Of a DNA stretch of 64,000 nucleotides, positions 16,161 through 24,926 are shown in pieces (the first letter of the stretch is position 1; the number at the start of each line of letters is the position of its first letter). The notes under the pieces were generated by a model. That model did not search any database. It was not told the origin of the DNA and saw only the letters and a list, made by a program, of their open reading frames with translations. The DNA comes from Variovorax sp. IB41. Lineage in GTDB: Bacteria; Pseudomonadota; Gammaproteobacteria; Burkholderiales; Burkholderiaceae_C. Made by a program: the position numbers and the translations under genes. The DNA is taken from positions 1 through 64,000 of the forward strand of contig NZ_JAEFCB010000021.1 in assembly GCF_016405905.1 (NCBI RefSeq). Reading direction: 5' to 3'.

Positions 16161-17473
16161 ACACCACGACCCTCACGCTCAATGAAAGCTGGCTCTCGCG
16201 CCGCAACCTGTTCGACTGGGTGTTCGCGGCGCTGGTGCTGGCCGGCGGCCTGTTCGCCTTCACCCGTTATGCGGGGTCGATGGACTATTACGAGAAGCCG
16301 ATCCTCGCCGCCGCGGTGATCGCGATGATCTCCATCGGCTGGTTCTGGCGGCCGCTGCGGGTGCTGGCCATCGTGGTGGCCGCGGCCTCGCTGCTGGCGA
16401 TCACTTCGTACCAAGGCGACCTGGCGCGCGCCGATTCGGTGTTCTGGCTCAAGTACTTTCTCTCGAGCCAGTCGGCCATCCTCTGGATGAGCGTGCTGTT
16501 CTTCATGAGCACGGTCTTCTACTGGCTCGGCTTCTTCGGCGGCAAGCAGGCCGACACCTTCGACGCGATCGGCTCGCGCCTGGCCTGGGCCGCGGTGACG
16601 ATGGCGCTGATCGGCACCATGGTGCGCTGGTACGAGAGCCACCAGCTCGGCCCGGACATCGGCCACATCCCGGTGAGCAACCTGTACGAAGTGTTCGTGC
16701 TGTTCTGCTGGCTGACGGCCGCGTTCTACCTCTACTTCGAGGAGCGCTACAACACGCGCGCGCTCGGCGCCTTCGTGATGCTGGTGGTGAGCGCCGCGGT
16801 CGGCTTCCTGCTCTGGTACACGATCGTGCGCGAGGCGCATGAAATCCAGCCGCTGGTGCCCGCGCTGCAGAGCTGGTGGATGAAGCTGCACGTGCCCGCC
16901 AACTTCATCGGCTACGGCACCTTCTCGCTCGCGGCGATGGTGGCGTTCGCCTACCTCATCAAGGAGCAGGCCACCGAGACCCGCTGGTACAAGCTCACGC
17001 CGATCTGGCTCTTGGGCGTGGCCCTCTGCTTCGTGCCGGTGGCGTTTCGCCAGCGCGTGCAGGAAGCCGGCGGCAGCTACTGGGTGATCTATGCGGGCAT
17101 CTCGGCGTTGATCGCCGCGGGCATCCTGCTTGGGCGCAAACGCATCGCGGCGCGCCTGCCGGCCAACGAGGTGCTCGACGACGTCATGTACAAGTCGATC
17201 ACCGTCGGCTTCGCCTTCTTCACCATCGCCACTGTGCTCGGCGCCCTGTGGGCGGCCGACGCCTGGGGCGGCTACTGGAGCTGGGACCCGAAGGAAACCT
17301 GGGCGCTGATCGTCTGGCTCAACTACGCGGCCTGGCTGCACATGCGGCTCGTGAAGGGCCTGCGCGGCACCGTGGCGGCCTGGTGGGCGCTGGGCGGACT
17401 GGCGGTGACCACCTTCGCCTTCCTGGGCGTCAACATGTTCCTGAGCGGGCTGCACAGCTACGGCACGCTGTAG
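16157..17473 (+). CDS. ccsB: cytochrome c biogenesis protein CcsB (CcsA-type haem handling)
   Basis: A 438-residue polytopic membrane protein, partner of ResB in System II cytochrome c maturation. The tryptophan-rich WWD motif WGGYWSWDPKETWALIVW lies around residue 370 and binds haem on the periplasmic face; flanking His residues are seen in LHVPANFIGYG and AAWLHMRL. Repeated hydrophobic stretches give about eight to ten helices. It overlaps resB by four bases, so translation is probably coupled. The next gene, msrP, starts 116 bp later and may have its own promoter. Confidence 0.95.
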   Translation: MNTTTLTLNESWLSRRNLFDWVFAALVLAGGLFAFTRYAGSMDYYEKPILAAAVIAMISIGWFWRPLRVLAIVVAAASLLAITSYQGDLARADSVFWLKYFLSSQSAILWMSVLFFMSTVFYWLGFFGGKQADTFDAIGSRLAWAAVTMALIGTMVRWYESHQLGPDIGHIPVSNLYEVFVLFCWLTAAFYLYFEERYNTRALGAFVMLVVSAAVGFLLWYTIVREAHEIQPLVPALQSWWMKLHVPANFIGYGTFSLAAMVAFAYLIKEQATETRWYKLTPIWLLGVALCFVPVAFRQRVQEAGGSYWVIYAGISALIAAGILLGRKRIAARLPANEVLDDVMYKSITVGFAFFTIATVLGALWAADAWGGYWSWDPKETWALIVWLNYAAWLHMRLVKGLRGTVAAWWALGGLAVTTFAFLGVNMFLSGLHSYGTL

Positions 17474-17589
17474 GCGCAGGCCCTCGGCCTTTCGCGAAGA
17501 ATTGAAACCGCGCGCCACCACGGCGCGTAACCAAACCAGGGGATGTCACGAACTACCCTGAGACCAACGATTCACGCGAAAGGCCTGTC

Positions 17590-18603
17590 ATGTCGTTCCA
17601 TTCCCGCTCGCACCGCCGCGACACCAGCGGCTTCATTCATCCGCTGTCGAGCGAGATCACGCCGCGCGCCGCCTACGAGGGCCGGCGCGACCTGCTCAAG
17701 CTGATGGCCACGGGCGCGGCAGGTGCGGCGCTCGCCAGCTTTGCCGGCCGCGAAGCCTTCGCCCAGGCCACCGGCCCGCACAAGCTCGCGTTGCTGCCCG
17801 CGGTCAAGTCGACGGTACCGGGTGCGCAGAGCATGGAAAAGCTCACCGACTACAAGGACGCGTCGAGCTACAACAATTTCTACGAGTTCGGCACCGACAA
17901 GGGCGATCCGGTCAAGAACGCCGGCACGCTGAAGACCCGCCCGTGGACCGTCGAGGTCGAAGGCCTGGTCAAGAAGCCGGGCAAGTACGGCATCGAAGAC
18001 CTGCTCAAGTTGAGCGCACAGGAAGAGCGCATCTATCGCCTGCGCTGCGTCGAGGGCTGGTCGATGGTCATTCCGTGGATCGGCTATTCGCTGGCCGAGC
18101 TCATCAAGAAGGTCGAGCCGCAGGGCAACGCCAAGTTCATCGAGTTCGTGACGCTCGCCGACCCCAAGACCATGCCCTTCGTCGGCTCGCGCGTGCTCGA
18201 CTGGCCCTACACCGAGGGCCTGCGCATGGACGAGGCGATGCACCCGCTCACGCTCCTGTCTTTCGGCATGTACGGCGAGGTGCTGCCCAACCAGAACGGC
18301 GCGCCGGTGCGCCTGGTGGTGCCGTGGAAGTACGGCTTCAAGTCGGCCAAGTCGATCGTGAAGATCCGCTTCGTCGAGAAGGAGCCGAGCACCGCATGGA
18401 ACAAGGCGGCGGCGCAGGAGTACGGCTTCTATTCGAACGTGAACCCGAACGTCGACCATCCGCGCTGGAGCCAGGCGACCGAGCGCCGTATCGGCGACGG
18501 CGGCGGCCTGTTCGCCAAGCGCAACAAGACGCTGATGTTCAACGGCTACGAAGCGCAGGTCGGCCAGCTTTATGCGGGCATGGACCTGAAGAAGAACTAC
18601 TGA
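17590..18603 (+). CDS. msrP: protein-methionine-sulfoxide reductase, molybdopterin subunit MsrP (YedY)
   Basis: A 337-residue periplasmic enzyme that repairs oxidised methionine in envelope proteins, taking electrons from MsrQ. A Tat signal is visible at residues 31-59 (GRRDLLKLMATGAAGAALAS). The molybdenum-coordinating cysteine is Cys153 in YRLRCVEGWSMVIPW. Other conserved blocks include YNNFYEFGTDKGDP and VPWKYGFKSAKSIV. The long polar stretch before the twin arginines is normal for the family. msrQ follows after 26 bp, forming the standard msrPQ pair. Confidence 0.96.
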   Translation: MSFHSRSHRRDTSGFIHPLSSEITPRAAYEGRRDLLKLMATGAAGAALASFAGREAFAQATGPHKLALLPAVKSTVPGAQSMEKLTDYKDASSYNNFYEFGTDKGDPVKNAGTLKTRPWTVEVEGLVKKPGKYGIEDLLKLSAQEERIYRLRCVEGWSMVIPWIGYSLAELIKKVEPQGNAKFIEFVTLADPKTMPFVGSRVLDWPYTEGLRMDEAMHPLTLLSFGMYGEVLPNQNGAPVRLVVPWKYGFKSAKSIVKIRFVEKEPSTAWNKAAAQEYGFYSNVNPNVDHPRWSQATERRIGDGGGLFAKRNKTLMFNGYEAQVGQLYAGMDLKKNY

Positions 18604-18629
18604 GCGCTTCGACGCCCAGTCCTCGCGCC

Positions 18630-19289
18630 ATGAACAAGCTGCTCATGCACCCGGCGACCAAGCCGGTCATTTTCCTGCTGTGCCTGCTGCCGTTCGCGCG
18701 GCTGGCGTACGGCGCATTCACCGATGGGCTGGGCGCGAATCCCGCGGAGTTCCTGATCCGCGCCACGGGCGACTGGACGCTGCGCTTCATCTGCATCGTG
18801 CTGGCGGTGACGCCGTTGCGCGTCATCAGCAAGTGGAATGCACTCGCGCGCTTTCGCCGCATGCTGGGCCTGTTCGCGTATTTCTACGTGGTGCTGCACC
18901 TCTTGTGCTACAGCTGGTTCGACATGGGCTTCGAGTGGGGCGAGATCGCCAAGGACATCGCCAAGCGGCCGTTCATCCTGGTGGGCTTCTCGGCCTTCGT
19001 GCTGCTGACACCGCTGGCGGCCACCTCGTTCAATCGCGCGATCAAGGCGATGGGCGCCAAGCGCTGGCAGATGCTGCACAAGCTGGTGTACGTGATCGCG
19101 GGGCTCGGCCTCTTGCACTTCTTCTGGATGCGCGCGGGCAAGAACAACTTCGCCGAGGTGTTCGTCTACGTCGCGATCATCGCGGTGCTGCTGGGATGGC
19201 GCGTGTGGAACTACGCGAGCAAGCGGAAAGCGAAGACGCCTGCCGCCGGTGCGCGCGGCGGCGAGAAGCCGCTGCGCAGCACCACCTAG
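18630..19289 (+). CDS. msrQ: haem-binding membrane subunit MsrQ (YedZ)
   Basis: A 219-residue inner-membrane protein with about six hydrophobic helices, which carries electrons from the quinone pool or flavin to MsrP. Conserved features include TGDWTLRFICIVLAVTPLR, the haem-ligand His residues in YFYVVLHLLCY and WQMLHKLVYVIAGLGLLHFF, and a basic C-terminal tail. The ATG at 18630 matches the family start. The stop is 6 bp from the end of the convergent lysA gene, with no room for a separate terminator. Confidence 0.95.
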   Translation: MNKLLMHPATKPVIFLLCLLPFARLAYGAFTDGLGANPAEFLIRATGDWTLRFICIVLAVTPLRVISKWNALARFRRMLGLFAYFYVVLHLLCYSWFDMGFEWGEIAKDIAKRPFILVGFSAFVLLTPLAATSFNRAIKAMGAKRWQMLHKLVYVIAGLGLLHFFWMRAGKNNFAEVFVYVAIIAVLLGWRVWNYASKRKAKTPAAGARGGEKPLRSTT

Positions 19290-19295
19290 AGAGCT

Positions 19296-20567
19296 TCAGA
19301 GCTGCTCGTTGCGCAGCTGATCTTCCATCGTCTCGCGGCGACGGATCAGCGTGGCGCTCTGGCCGCTCACCAGCACTTCGGCCGCGCGAGGACGCGTGTT
19401 GTAGTTGCTGGACATGCTCATGCAGTACGCGCCCGCCGACAGCACGGCCAGGAGGTCGCCGGCCAGCACGTTGAGCGCACGGTCGCGGCCGATCCAGTCG
19501 CCGCTCTCGCAGACCGGGCCGACCACGTCGTAGGTCGGCGCATCGCCGGCGCGGATGCGCAGCGGCACGATCTTCTGGAAGGCCTGGTACATCGCGGGGC
19601 GCGGCAGGTCGTTCATCGCCGCATCGACGATGCAGAAGTTCTTGTCTTCGCCGGGCTTGGTGTAGAGCACCTCGGTCACGCACACGCCCGCGTTGCCGAC
19701 CAGCGAACGGCCGGGCTCGATGACCAGCTTGCGCGCGCCGAAGCCGCGCGCGTCGAGCTTGGCGAGCAACTGCTGCCAGAGGTCATCGGCCTTGGGCGGC
19801 ACTTCGCCGTTGTAGTCGATGCCCAGGCCGCCGCCGAAATCGAGGTGATGGATCGGCACGCCGGCCGCTTCGATCGCTTCGACCAGGTCGAGCACGCGGT
19901 CGCAGGCGTCCAGGTAGGGCGAGGCTTCGGTGATCTGCGAGCCGATGTGGCAATCGATGCCCACGACCTCCAGGCCCGGCAGCTTCGCGGCATGTTGGTA
20001 TGCCTGGACCGCGCGGTCGTGCGCGATGCCGAACTTGTTGCCCTTGAGACCCGTGGAGATGTAGGGGTGCGTCTTCGGATCGACGTTCGGATTGATGCGG
20101 ATGCTGATTGGCGCGCGGTGGCCTTCGGCCAGTGCCACTTCATTCAGCACGTCGAGTTCGGCCTCGCTCTCGACGTTGAAGCAGGCGATGCCGGCAGCGA
20201 GGGCCTGGCGCATTTCGGCGCGGGTCTTGCCGACGCCCGAGAAGATGATCTTCTTCGGATCGGCGCCGACGGCCAGCACCCGGGCGAGCTCGCCACCCGA
20301 GACGATGTCGAAGCCGCAGCCGGCTTCTGCGAACACGCGCAGCACGCCGAGCGACGAATTGGCTTTCATCGCGTAGCAGATCAGGGCCTCGCGCCCTTCG
20401 AAGCCGCGCTGGTAGGCGGCCAGGGCGTCCAGCATCCATTGCTTCGAATAGACAAACAGTGGCGTGCCGTGCTCGCGCGCCAACGCATCGAGGGCCAGTC
20501 CTTCGACATGAAGGGCGCCGTCGCAGTGGGCGATATGGGGATGGCCGGGGAGGGAGGCGTTGGTCAC
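19296..20567 (-). CDS. lysA: diaminopimelate decarboxylase
   Basis: A 423-residue PLP enzyme catalysing the last step of lysine synthesis. The PLP lysine is Lys68 in ICYAMKANSS; the active-site blocks HIGSQITEASPY, LDFGGGLGIDYNG, EPGRSLVGNAG and CESGDWIGRDR are all present, and YCMSMSSNYNTRPRAAEVLV closes the fold. Length is typical. Its start overlaps the stop of lptM by four bases, a common Burkholderiales arrangement, so both share one transcript. Confidence 0.97.
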   Translation of the reverse strand: MTNASLPGHPHIAHCDGALHVEGLALDALAREHGTPLFVYSKQWMLDALAAYQRGFEGREALICYAMKANSSLGVLRVFAEAGCGFDIVSGGELARVLAVGADPKKIIFSGVGKTRAEMRQALAAGIACFNVESEAELDVLNEVALAEGHRAPISIRINPNVDPKTHPYISTGLKGNKFGIAHDRAVQAYQHAAKLPGLEVVGIDCHIGSQITEASPYLDACDRVLDLVEAIEAAGVPIHHLDFGGGLGIDYNGEVPPKADDLWQQLLAKLDARGFGARKLVIEPGRSLVGNAGVCVTEVLYTKPGEDKNFCIVDAAMNDLPRPAMYQAFQKIVPLRIRAGDAPTYDVVGPVCESGDWIGRDRALNVLAGDLLAVLSAGAYCMSMSSNYNTRPRAAEVLVSGQSATLIRRRETMEDQLRNEQL

Positions 20568-20833
20568 TTGGGCGCTCCGCTGCCGGTGGTGGCTGCGGCC
20601 GGCGCACTGCTGGCGGCGGCAGGCTTGGGTGCGGCTTCATTGGAAGAAGCGCCGGAGCCGCCGGGGGTGATCAATTGCGGCAGGGTGGCCCGCTGGGCGG
20701 CTGCCGGATCGTTCGGCAGGTACAACGCACCGCGCTGGCCGCAGGCGGCGAGCCCGGCGGCCGCAGCGGCGATGCAAACCATGAGCACAGTGCGGCCGCG
20801 GGCGGTCACTAGAATTTGGCGAACATTCAACAT
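20564..20833 (-). CDS. lptM: LptM (YifL)-like lipoprotein, LPS translocon maturation
   Basis: A small lipoprotein of 89 residues from the first ATG, or 72 from the ATG at 20782. A hydrophobic leader ends in AACGQRGALYLP, with the lipidated Cys followed by the GQRGPLY-like motif that defines LptM. In E. coli LptM helps LptD form its native disulfides in the outer membrane. The rest is low-complexity Ala/Pro/Ser. A TACAAT box (20845-20840) lies 6 bp before the first ATG, so if that is the promoter the first ATG would be leaderless. It is coupled to lysA and divergent from cyaY with only 12 bp between starts. Confidence 0.85.
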   Translation of the reverse strand: MLNVRQILVTARGRTVLMVCIAAAAAGLAACGQRGALYLPNDPAAAQRATLPQLITPGGSGASSNEAAPKPAAASSAPAAATTGSGAPK

Positions 20834-20845
20834 AACGAAATTGTA

Positions 20846-21178
20846 ATGACCGACACCGAGTACATGGACCGCGCCGAATCAGCGCTCGCTGCGATCGAGC
20901 AAGCCTGCGATCGCATCAACGACGCGACCGACGCCGACATCGACAACCAACGGGTGGGCGGGATGATCACGATGTCCTTCCAGAACGGGAGCCAGCTGAT
21001 CGTGAACCTGCAGAAGCCGCTGCAGGAAATCTGGCTGGCCGCGCGGTCCGGTGGCTATCACTACCGGCACGACGGCCGGGCATGGGTCGACACCAAGACG
21101 GGCGAGGAGTTCTTCGGCAACCTCTCGCGCGAGGCCACGTTGCAGGCGGGCCAGCCGCTGGCGTTCGCGGCTGGCTGA
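20846..21178 (+). CDS. cyaY: CyaY, bacterial frataxin
   Basis: A 110-residue acidic protein of the frataxin family, which binds iron and tunes the IscS/IscU iron-sulfur assembly machine. The N-terminal helix MDRAESALAAIEQACDRI, the acidic ridge, QNGSQLIVNLQKPLQEIWLAA and GGYHYRHDGRAWVDTKTGEEF match the conserved alpha-beta sandwich. The ATG at 20846 is the family start. A candidate -10, TAGAAT (20810-20815), lies inside the lptM coding region. It is convergent with the penicillin-binding protein gene. Confidence 0.95.
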   Translation: MTDTEYMDRAESALAAIEQACDRINDATDADIDNQRVGGMITMSFQNGSQLIVNLQKPLQEIWLAARSGGYHYRHDGRAWVDTKTGEEFFGNLSREATLQAGQPLAFAAG

Positions 21179-21196
21179 TCAACCGATTCGTCGTCG

Positions 21197-23608
21197 TCAG
21201 TTCCGGAAGAGATCGAGGATGCGGTTGCGCTCTTCCGGCGGCGCCGGTGGGCTCACCGGCACGCCGGTCAGGGCTTCCACCGGTGCCACGGGCGCAGCCG
21301 CTTCCACGCCCAGGCTCGCCACGCCGCGGCCCGGCGCGTAGTCGTCGTAGTACCACTCGCCGCCCACGTTCACGATGCCCGAGGGCGGCGTGGTCGACAG
21401 GTCGGTCACGGGCACGCCCTTGATGGCGGTCTCCATGTAGTTGATCCAGATCGGCAGGCTCAGGCCGCCGCCGGTTTCGCGGTCGCCCAGGTTGCGCGGC
21501 GTGTCGTAGCCGATCCACGAAATGGCCGTCATCGTGGGCTGGAAGCCCGCGAACCACGCATCGAGCGAATCGTTGGTGGTGCCGGTCTTGCCGTAGAGGT
21601 CGACGCGCTTGAGCGTGGCCTGTGCCTTGGCGGCGGTGCCGGCACGGGCCACCGAATTGAGCAGCGTGTCCATGATGAAGGCGTTGCGCTGGGGAATGGC
21701 GCGGTTCGCCTCATTGAGGAGCGACGGCTGCTTGTCGACCAGGAGCTTGTCCTTGTGGTCGGTGATGCGGGTCACGAGATACGGATTGACGCGGTACCCG
21801 CCGTTGGCGAACACCGAGTAGCCCACCGCCATCTGCATCGGTGTGACGGCGCCCGCGCCCAGCGCCATCGGCAGGTAGGCGGGGTGCTTGTCCTTGTCGA
21901 AACCGAAGTTGGTGATCCAGTCCTGCGCATAGCGGGTGCCGATGGATTGCAGGATGCGGATCGACACGAGGTTCTTCGACTTCATCAGCGCCGTGCGCAT
22001 CGACATCGGGCCGTCGTAGCCGCCGCCGTAGTTCTTGGGCTCCCAGGGCTGGCCGCCGGTGGTACCGGCATCGAAGAAGAGCGGGCCGTCGTTGATGACC
22101 GTGGCGGGGGTGAAGCCCTTCTCCAAAGCCGCCGAGTAGATGAACGGCTTGAAGCTCGAGCCCGGCTGGCGCCAGGCCTGCGTCACGTGGTTGAACTTGT
22201 TCTTGCCGAAATCGAAACCGCCAACCAAAGCCTTGATGGCGCCGTCGCGCGGGTCCATGGCGATGAAGGCGCCTTCCACCTCGGGCAGTTGGGTGATTTC
22301 CCAGGTGTTCTTTGGCGTCTTCACCACGCGGATCACCGCGCCGCGGCGGATCTTGATGTTGGGCGGTGCCTTGTCGGAGAGACCCGACTGCGCGGGCTTG
22401 AGGCCTTCGCCGGTGATCTGCACCGGATCGCCGTTGCCGCGTACCGCGGTGATTTCTTTCGCATTGGCCTTGAGCACCACGGCGGCCATCACGTCGCCGT
22501 TGTCGGGATGGTCGGTGAGCGCATCGTCGACGGCTTCGTCGAGGTCCTTGTTGTCGGACGGCAGGTCGACGAACTTCTCCGGGCCGCGGTAGATCTGGCG
22601 GCGCTCGTAATCCATGATGCCCTTGCGCAGCGCCTTGTAGGCGGCGGCCTGATCGGCCGCGACCAGCGAGGTGTAGACCTTGAGGCCGCGCGTGTAGGTG
22701 CTGTCGCCGTACTGCGCATACATCAGCTGACGCACGGTCTCCGCCACGTACTCGGCATGCAGCCGGTTGGGGTCGGCGGCATCGCGCAGGTGCAGCTCTT
22801 CCTTCTTGGCTTCGGCTGCCTGCTCGGCGGTGATGAAGCCGGCTTCCTGCATGCGGTCGATCACATAGAACTGGCGGCCGCGCGCGCGCTGCGGGTTGTT
22901 GACCGGGTTGTTCGCGCCCGGTGCCTTGGGCAGGCCGGCCAGCATGGCGGCCTGCGCGATCGTCAGTTCCTGCAGGGGCTTGCCGAAATACGCGTCCGAC
23001 GCGGCGGCGAAGCCGTAGGCACGGTTGCCCAGGTAGATCTGGTTCAGGTAGATCTCGAAGATCTGGTCCTTGCTGAGCAGGTGCTCCAGCTTGAAGGTGA
23101 GCAGCACTTCGTAGACCTTGCGGGTCAGCGTCTTCTCGGAGCTCAGGTAAACGTTGCGCGCCACCTGCATCGTGATGGTCGAGGCGCCCTGGCTTTTCAC
23201 CCGGTTCAGGTTGGCCAGGCCCGCGCGGACCATGCCCTTGTAGTCGACGCCGCCGTGATCGTAGAAGCGCGTGTCTTCGGCCGCGAGGACCGCGTCCTTC
23301 ACCACCTTCGGAATGGCGGCGATCGGCGTGAGGTTGCGGCGCTCTTCGCCGAACTCGCCGATCAACGTGCCTTCTGCGGAAAAAACCCGCAGCGGCAGCT
23401 TGGGCCGGTAATCGGAGAGTTCCGAGATGTCCGGCAGGTTCGGATAGGCGACCGCCAGGGCCACCGCTACCACGCACAGGACCGACAGCACACCGGCCGC
23501 GGCAATGCCGAACCCCCAGAACACGATGCGCAACAGCCATCGGAGCCAGGCTGGGCGTGCGGGAGGAGGGGTCTTGGCTGGCCCTTTGGGGCGTGAAGTT
23601 TCTTGCAT
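21197..23608 (-). CDS. mrcA: penicillin-binding protein 1A, bifunctional peptidoglycan synthase
   Basis: An 803-residue class A PBP that polymerises and cross-links peptidoglycan. A cytoplasmic basic segment and one transmembrane helix (residues about 25-52) precede the glycosyltransferase domain with EDTRFYDHGGVDYKG, QGASTITMQVARN and KYEVLLTFKLE-type blocks. The transpeptidase domain has SSFK in QPGSSFKPFIYS and KTGT in LYGKTGTTND. The ATG at 23608 is preferred over a GTG at 23626 because TATAAT (23637-23632) would place the transcript start near 23625. It is divergent from the pilus operon, an arrangement common in proteobacteria. Confidence 0.96.
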   Translation of the reverse strand: MQETSRPKGPAKTPPPARPAWLRWLLRIVFWGFGIAAAGVLSVLCVVAVALAVAYPNLPDISELSDYRPKLPLRVFSAEGTLIGEFGEERRNLTPIAAIPKVVKDAVLAAEDTRFYDHGGVDYKGMVRAGLANLNRVKSQGASTITMQVARNVYLSSEKTLTRKVYEVLLTFKLEHLLSKDQIFEIYLNQIYLGNRAYGFAAASDAYFGKPLQELTIAQAAMLAGLPKAPGANNPVNNPQRARGRQFYVIDRMQEAGFITAEQAAEAKKEELHLRDAADPNRLHAEYVAETVRQLMYAQYGDSTYTRGLKVYTSLVAADQAAAYKALRKGIMDYERRQIYRGPEKFVDLPSDNKDLDEAVDDALTDHPDNGDVMAAVVLKANAKEITAVRGNGDPVQITGEGLKPAQSGLSDKAPPNIKIRRGAVIRVVKTPKNTWEITQLPEVEGAFIAMDPRDGAIKALVGGFDFGKNKFNHVTQAWRQPGSSFKPFIYSAALEKGFTPATVINDGPLFFDAGTTGGQPWEPKNYGGGYDGPMSMRTALMKSKNLVSIRILQSIGTRYAQDWITNFGFDKDKHPAYLPMALGAGAVTPMQMAVGYSVFANGGYRVNPYLVTRITDHKDKLLVDKQPSLLNEANRAIPQRNAFIMDTLLNSVARAGTAAKAQATLKRVDLYGKTGTTNDSLDAWFAGFQPTMTAISWIGYDTPRNLGDRETGGGLSLPIWINYMETAIKGVPVTDLSTTPPSGIVNVGGEWYYDDYAPGRGVASLGVEAAAPVAPVEALTGVPVSPPAPPEERNRILDLFRN

Positions 23609-23631
23609 GGAGGGCCGGAGAGTCACCGGAC

Positions 23632-23637
23632 ATTATA
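23632..23637 (-). promoter_or_regulatory. -10 box of the PBP1A gene
   Basis: TATAAT on the minus strand, a perfect sigma70 -10, 23 bp before the ATG at 23608. The -35 region is not convincing. Confidence 0.5.
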
Positions 23638-23727
23638 AAAAGCCGCCCCTCCCGCGCGATCCGATCTTTGTTTCCGCGTGCAGTCCTAATCCAAAAGTTA
23701 CAGAATGCGGCTTTGACGTCAGGTTTT

Positions 23728-23740
23728 GACAACGGTTGTC
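23728..23740. promoter_or_regulatory. perfect palindrome between mrcA and pilM
   Basis: GACAAC-G-GTTGTC is a perfect 6-1-6 inverted repeat 107 bp upstream of pilM. It overlaps a TTGACA (23726-23731) that looks like a -35, but no matching -10 is found 16-18 bp away. It could be a repressor or activator site for the pilus operon. The binding protein is unknown. Confidence 0.35.
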
Positions 23741-23846
23741 CGTTTTGTCCCCCTGCGTTGCTTGGTTGGCGTTACGCCTGCTGCTAGAGTGCAACCGAAC
23801 GCATATTTTTCCATTGGTTACAAATACAGGGGGAGAGGGACCTAAC

Positions 23847-24926
23847 TTGGCTGCTCTTGGAACATTGTTTCGTCGTCAGAATGCCCCCCTGCTCGGGCTG
23901 GATGTCAGCTCGTCCAGCGTCAAGCTGGTCGAGCTCGGCCGTGATGCCAGCGGAAAGCTGGTCCTGGAGCGTTGCGCGATCGAGCCGCTCGAACGCGGCT
24001 GGATCACTGACGGCAACGTCGAGAAATTCGACGAGGTGGCCGAGGCCGTCCGGCGTGTCGTGCGCAAGAGCGGCACCAAGACGCGCAACGTCGCGCTCGC
24101 GCTGCCGCCCTCGGCGGTGATCACCAAGAAGATCATTCTTCCCGGTGGCATGAGCGAGCAGGAGCTCGAAATCCAGGTCGAGTCCGAAGCCAACCAGTAC
24201 ATCCCCTTCTCGCTGGACGAGGTGAGCCTCGACTTTTGCGTGACGGGCCCCAGCACCACCTCCGCGGGCGATGTGGAAGTGCTGATCGCCGCGTCCCGCA
24301 AGGAAAAGGTCCAGGACCGCGAAGGCCTGGCCGAAGCGGCCGGGCTGAAGGCCATGATCCTGGACGTCGAGTCCTATGCCTCGCGCCTCGCAACCGCACG
24401 CCTGATCGAGCAACTGCCCGGCAAGGGCGTGGACTCGATCGTGGCGCTGTTCGAGGTGGGCGCTTTCACCACCAGCATGCAGGTGCTGCGCAACCAAGAA
24501 GTGCTGTATGACCGCGACCAGGCCTTCGGTGGCGCCCAGCTGACCCAGCTGATCGTCCGTCAATACGGTTTTTCCGCAGAAGAAGCCGAAGCCAAGAAGC
24601 GCAGCGGCGACCTGCCCGACGACTACGGCTCGGGCGTGCTCAAGCCCTTCGTGGAAAGCATCGCGCAGGAAATTGCACGCGCGCTTCAGTTCTTCTTCAC
24701 CAGCACGCCGCATAACCGCGTGGACTATGTGTTGCTGGCCGGCGGTTCGTCGTCACTGCCGGGTCTGACCAGTGCCGTGACCCGCCAGACCTCTTTTGCC
24801 TGCTCGCTCGTCAATCCGTTCGACGGCATGGACTTCGGGCCGAGCATCCGCGAGAAGAAGGTGCGGCGCGAAGCGCCCTCGTACCTGACCTCTTGCGGCC
24901 TAGCCATGCGGAGGTTTCTGCAGTGA
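23847..24926 (+). CDS. pilM: type IV pilus inner-membrane assembly protein PilM
   Basis: A 359-residue cytoplasmic actin-like protein that binds the PilN N-terminus and connects the pilus alignment complex to the motor. The nucleotide-binding motifs LLGLDVSSSSVKLVEL near the start and VLLAGGSSSLPGLTSAV near the end are clear. The start is a TTG at 23847 preceded by GGGGGAGAGGG at 7 bp; it gives the usual PilM length, and upstream in-frame codons encode unrelated sequence. It is the first of five overlapping or tightly spaced pilus genes. Confidence 0.93.
   Translation: MAALGTLFRRQNAPLLGLDVSSSSVKLVELGRDASGKLVLERCAIEPLERGWITDGNVEKFDEVAEAVRRVVRKSGTKTRNVALALPPSAVITKKIILPGGMSEQELEIQVESEANQYIPFSLDEVSLDFCVTGPSTTSAGDVEVLIAASRKEKVQDREGLAEAAGLKAMILDVESYASRLATARLIEQLPGKGVDSIVALFEVGAFTTSMQVLRNQEVLYDRDQAFGGAQLTQLIVRQYGFSAEEAEAKKRSGDLPDDYGSGVLKPFVESIAQEIARALQFFFTSTPHNRVDYVLLAGGSSSLPGLTSAVTRQTSFACSLVNPFDGMDFGPSIREKKVRREAPSYLTSCGLAMRRFLQ

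Noticed and set aside
19290..20567. Lysine riboswitch or attenuator for lysA
   Set aside because: lysA starts inside the lptM coding region and only a few bases precede lptM; there is no room for such an element.
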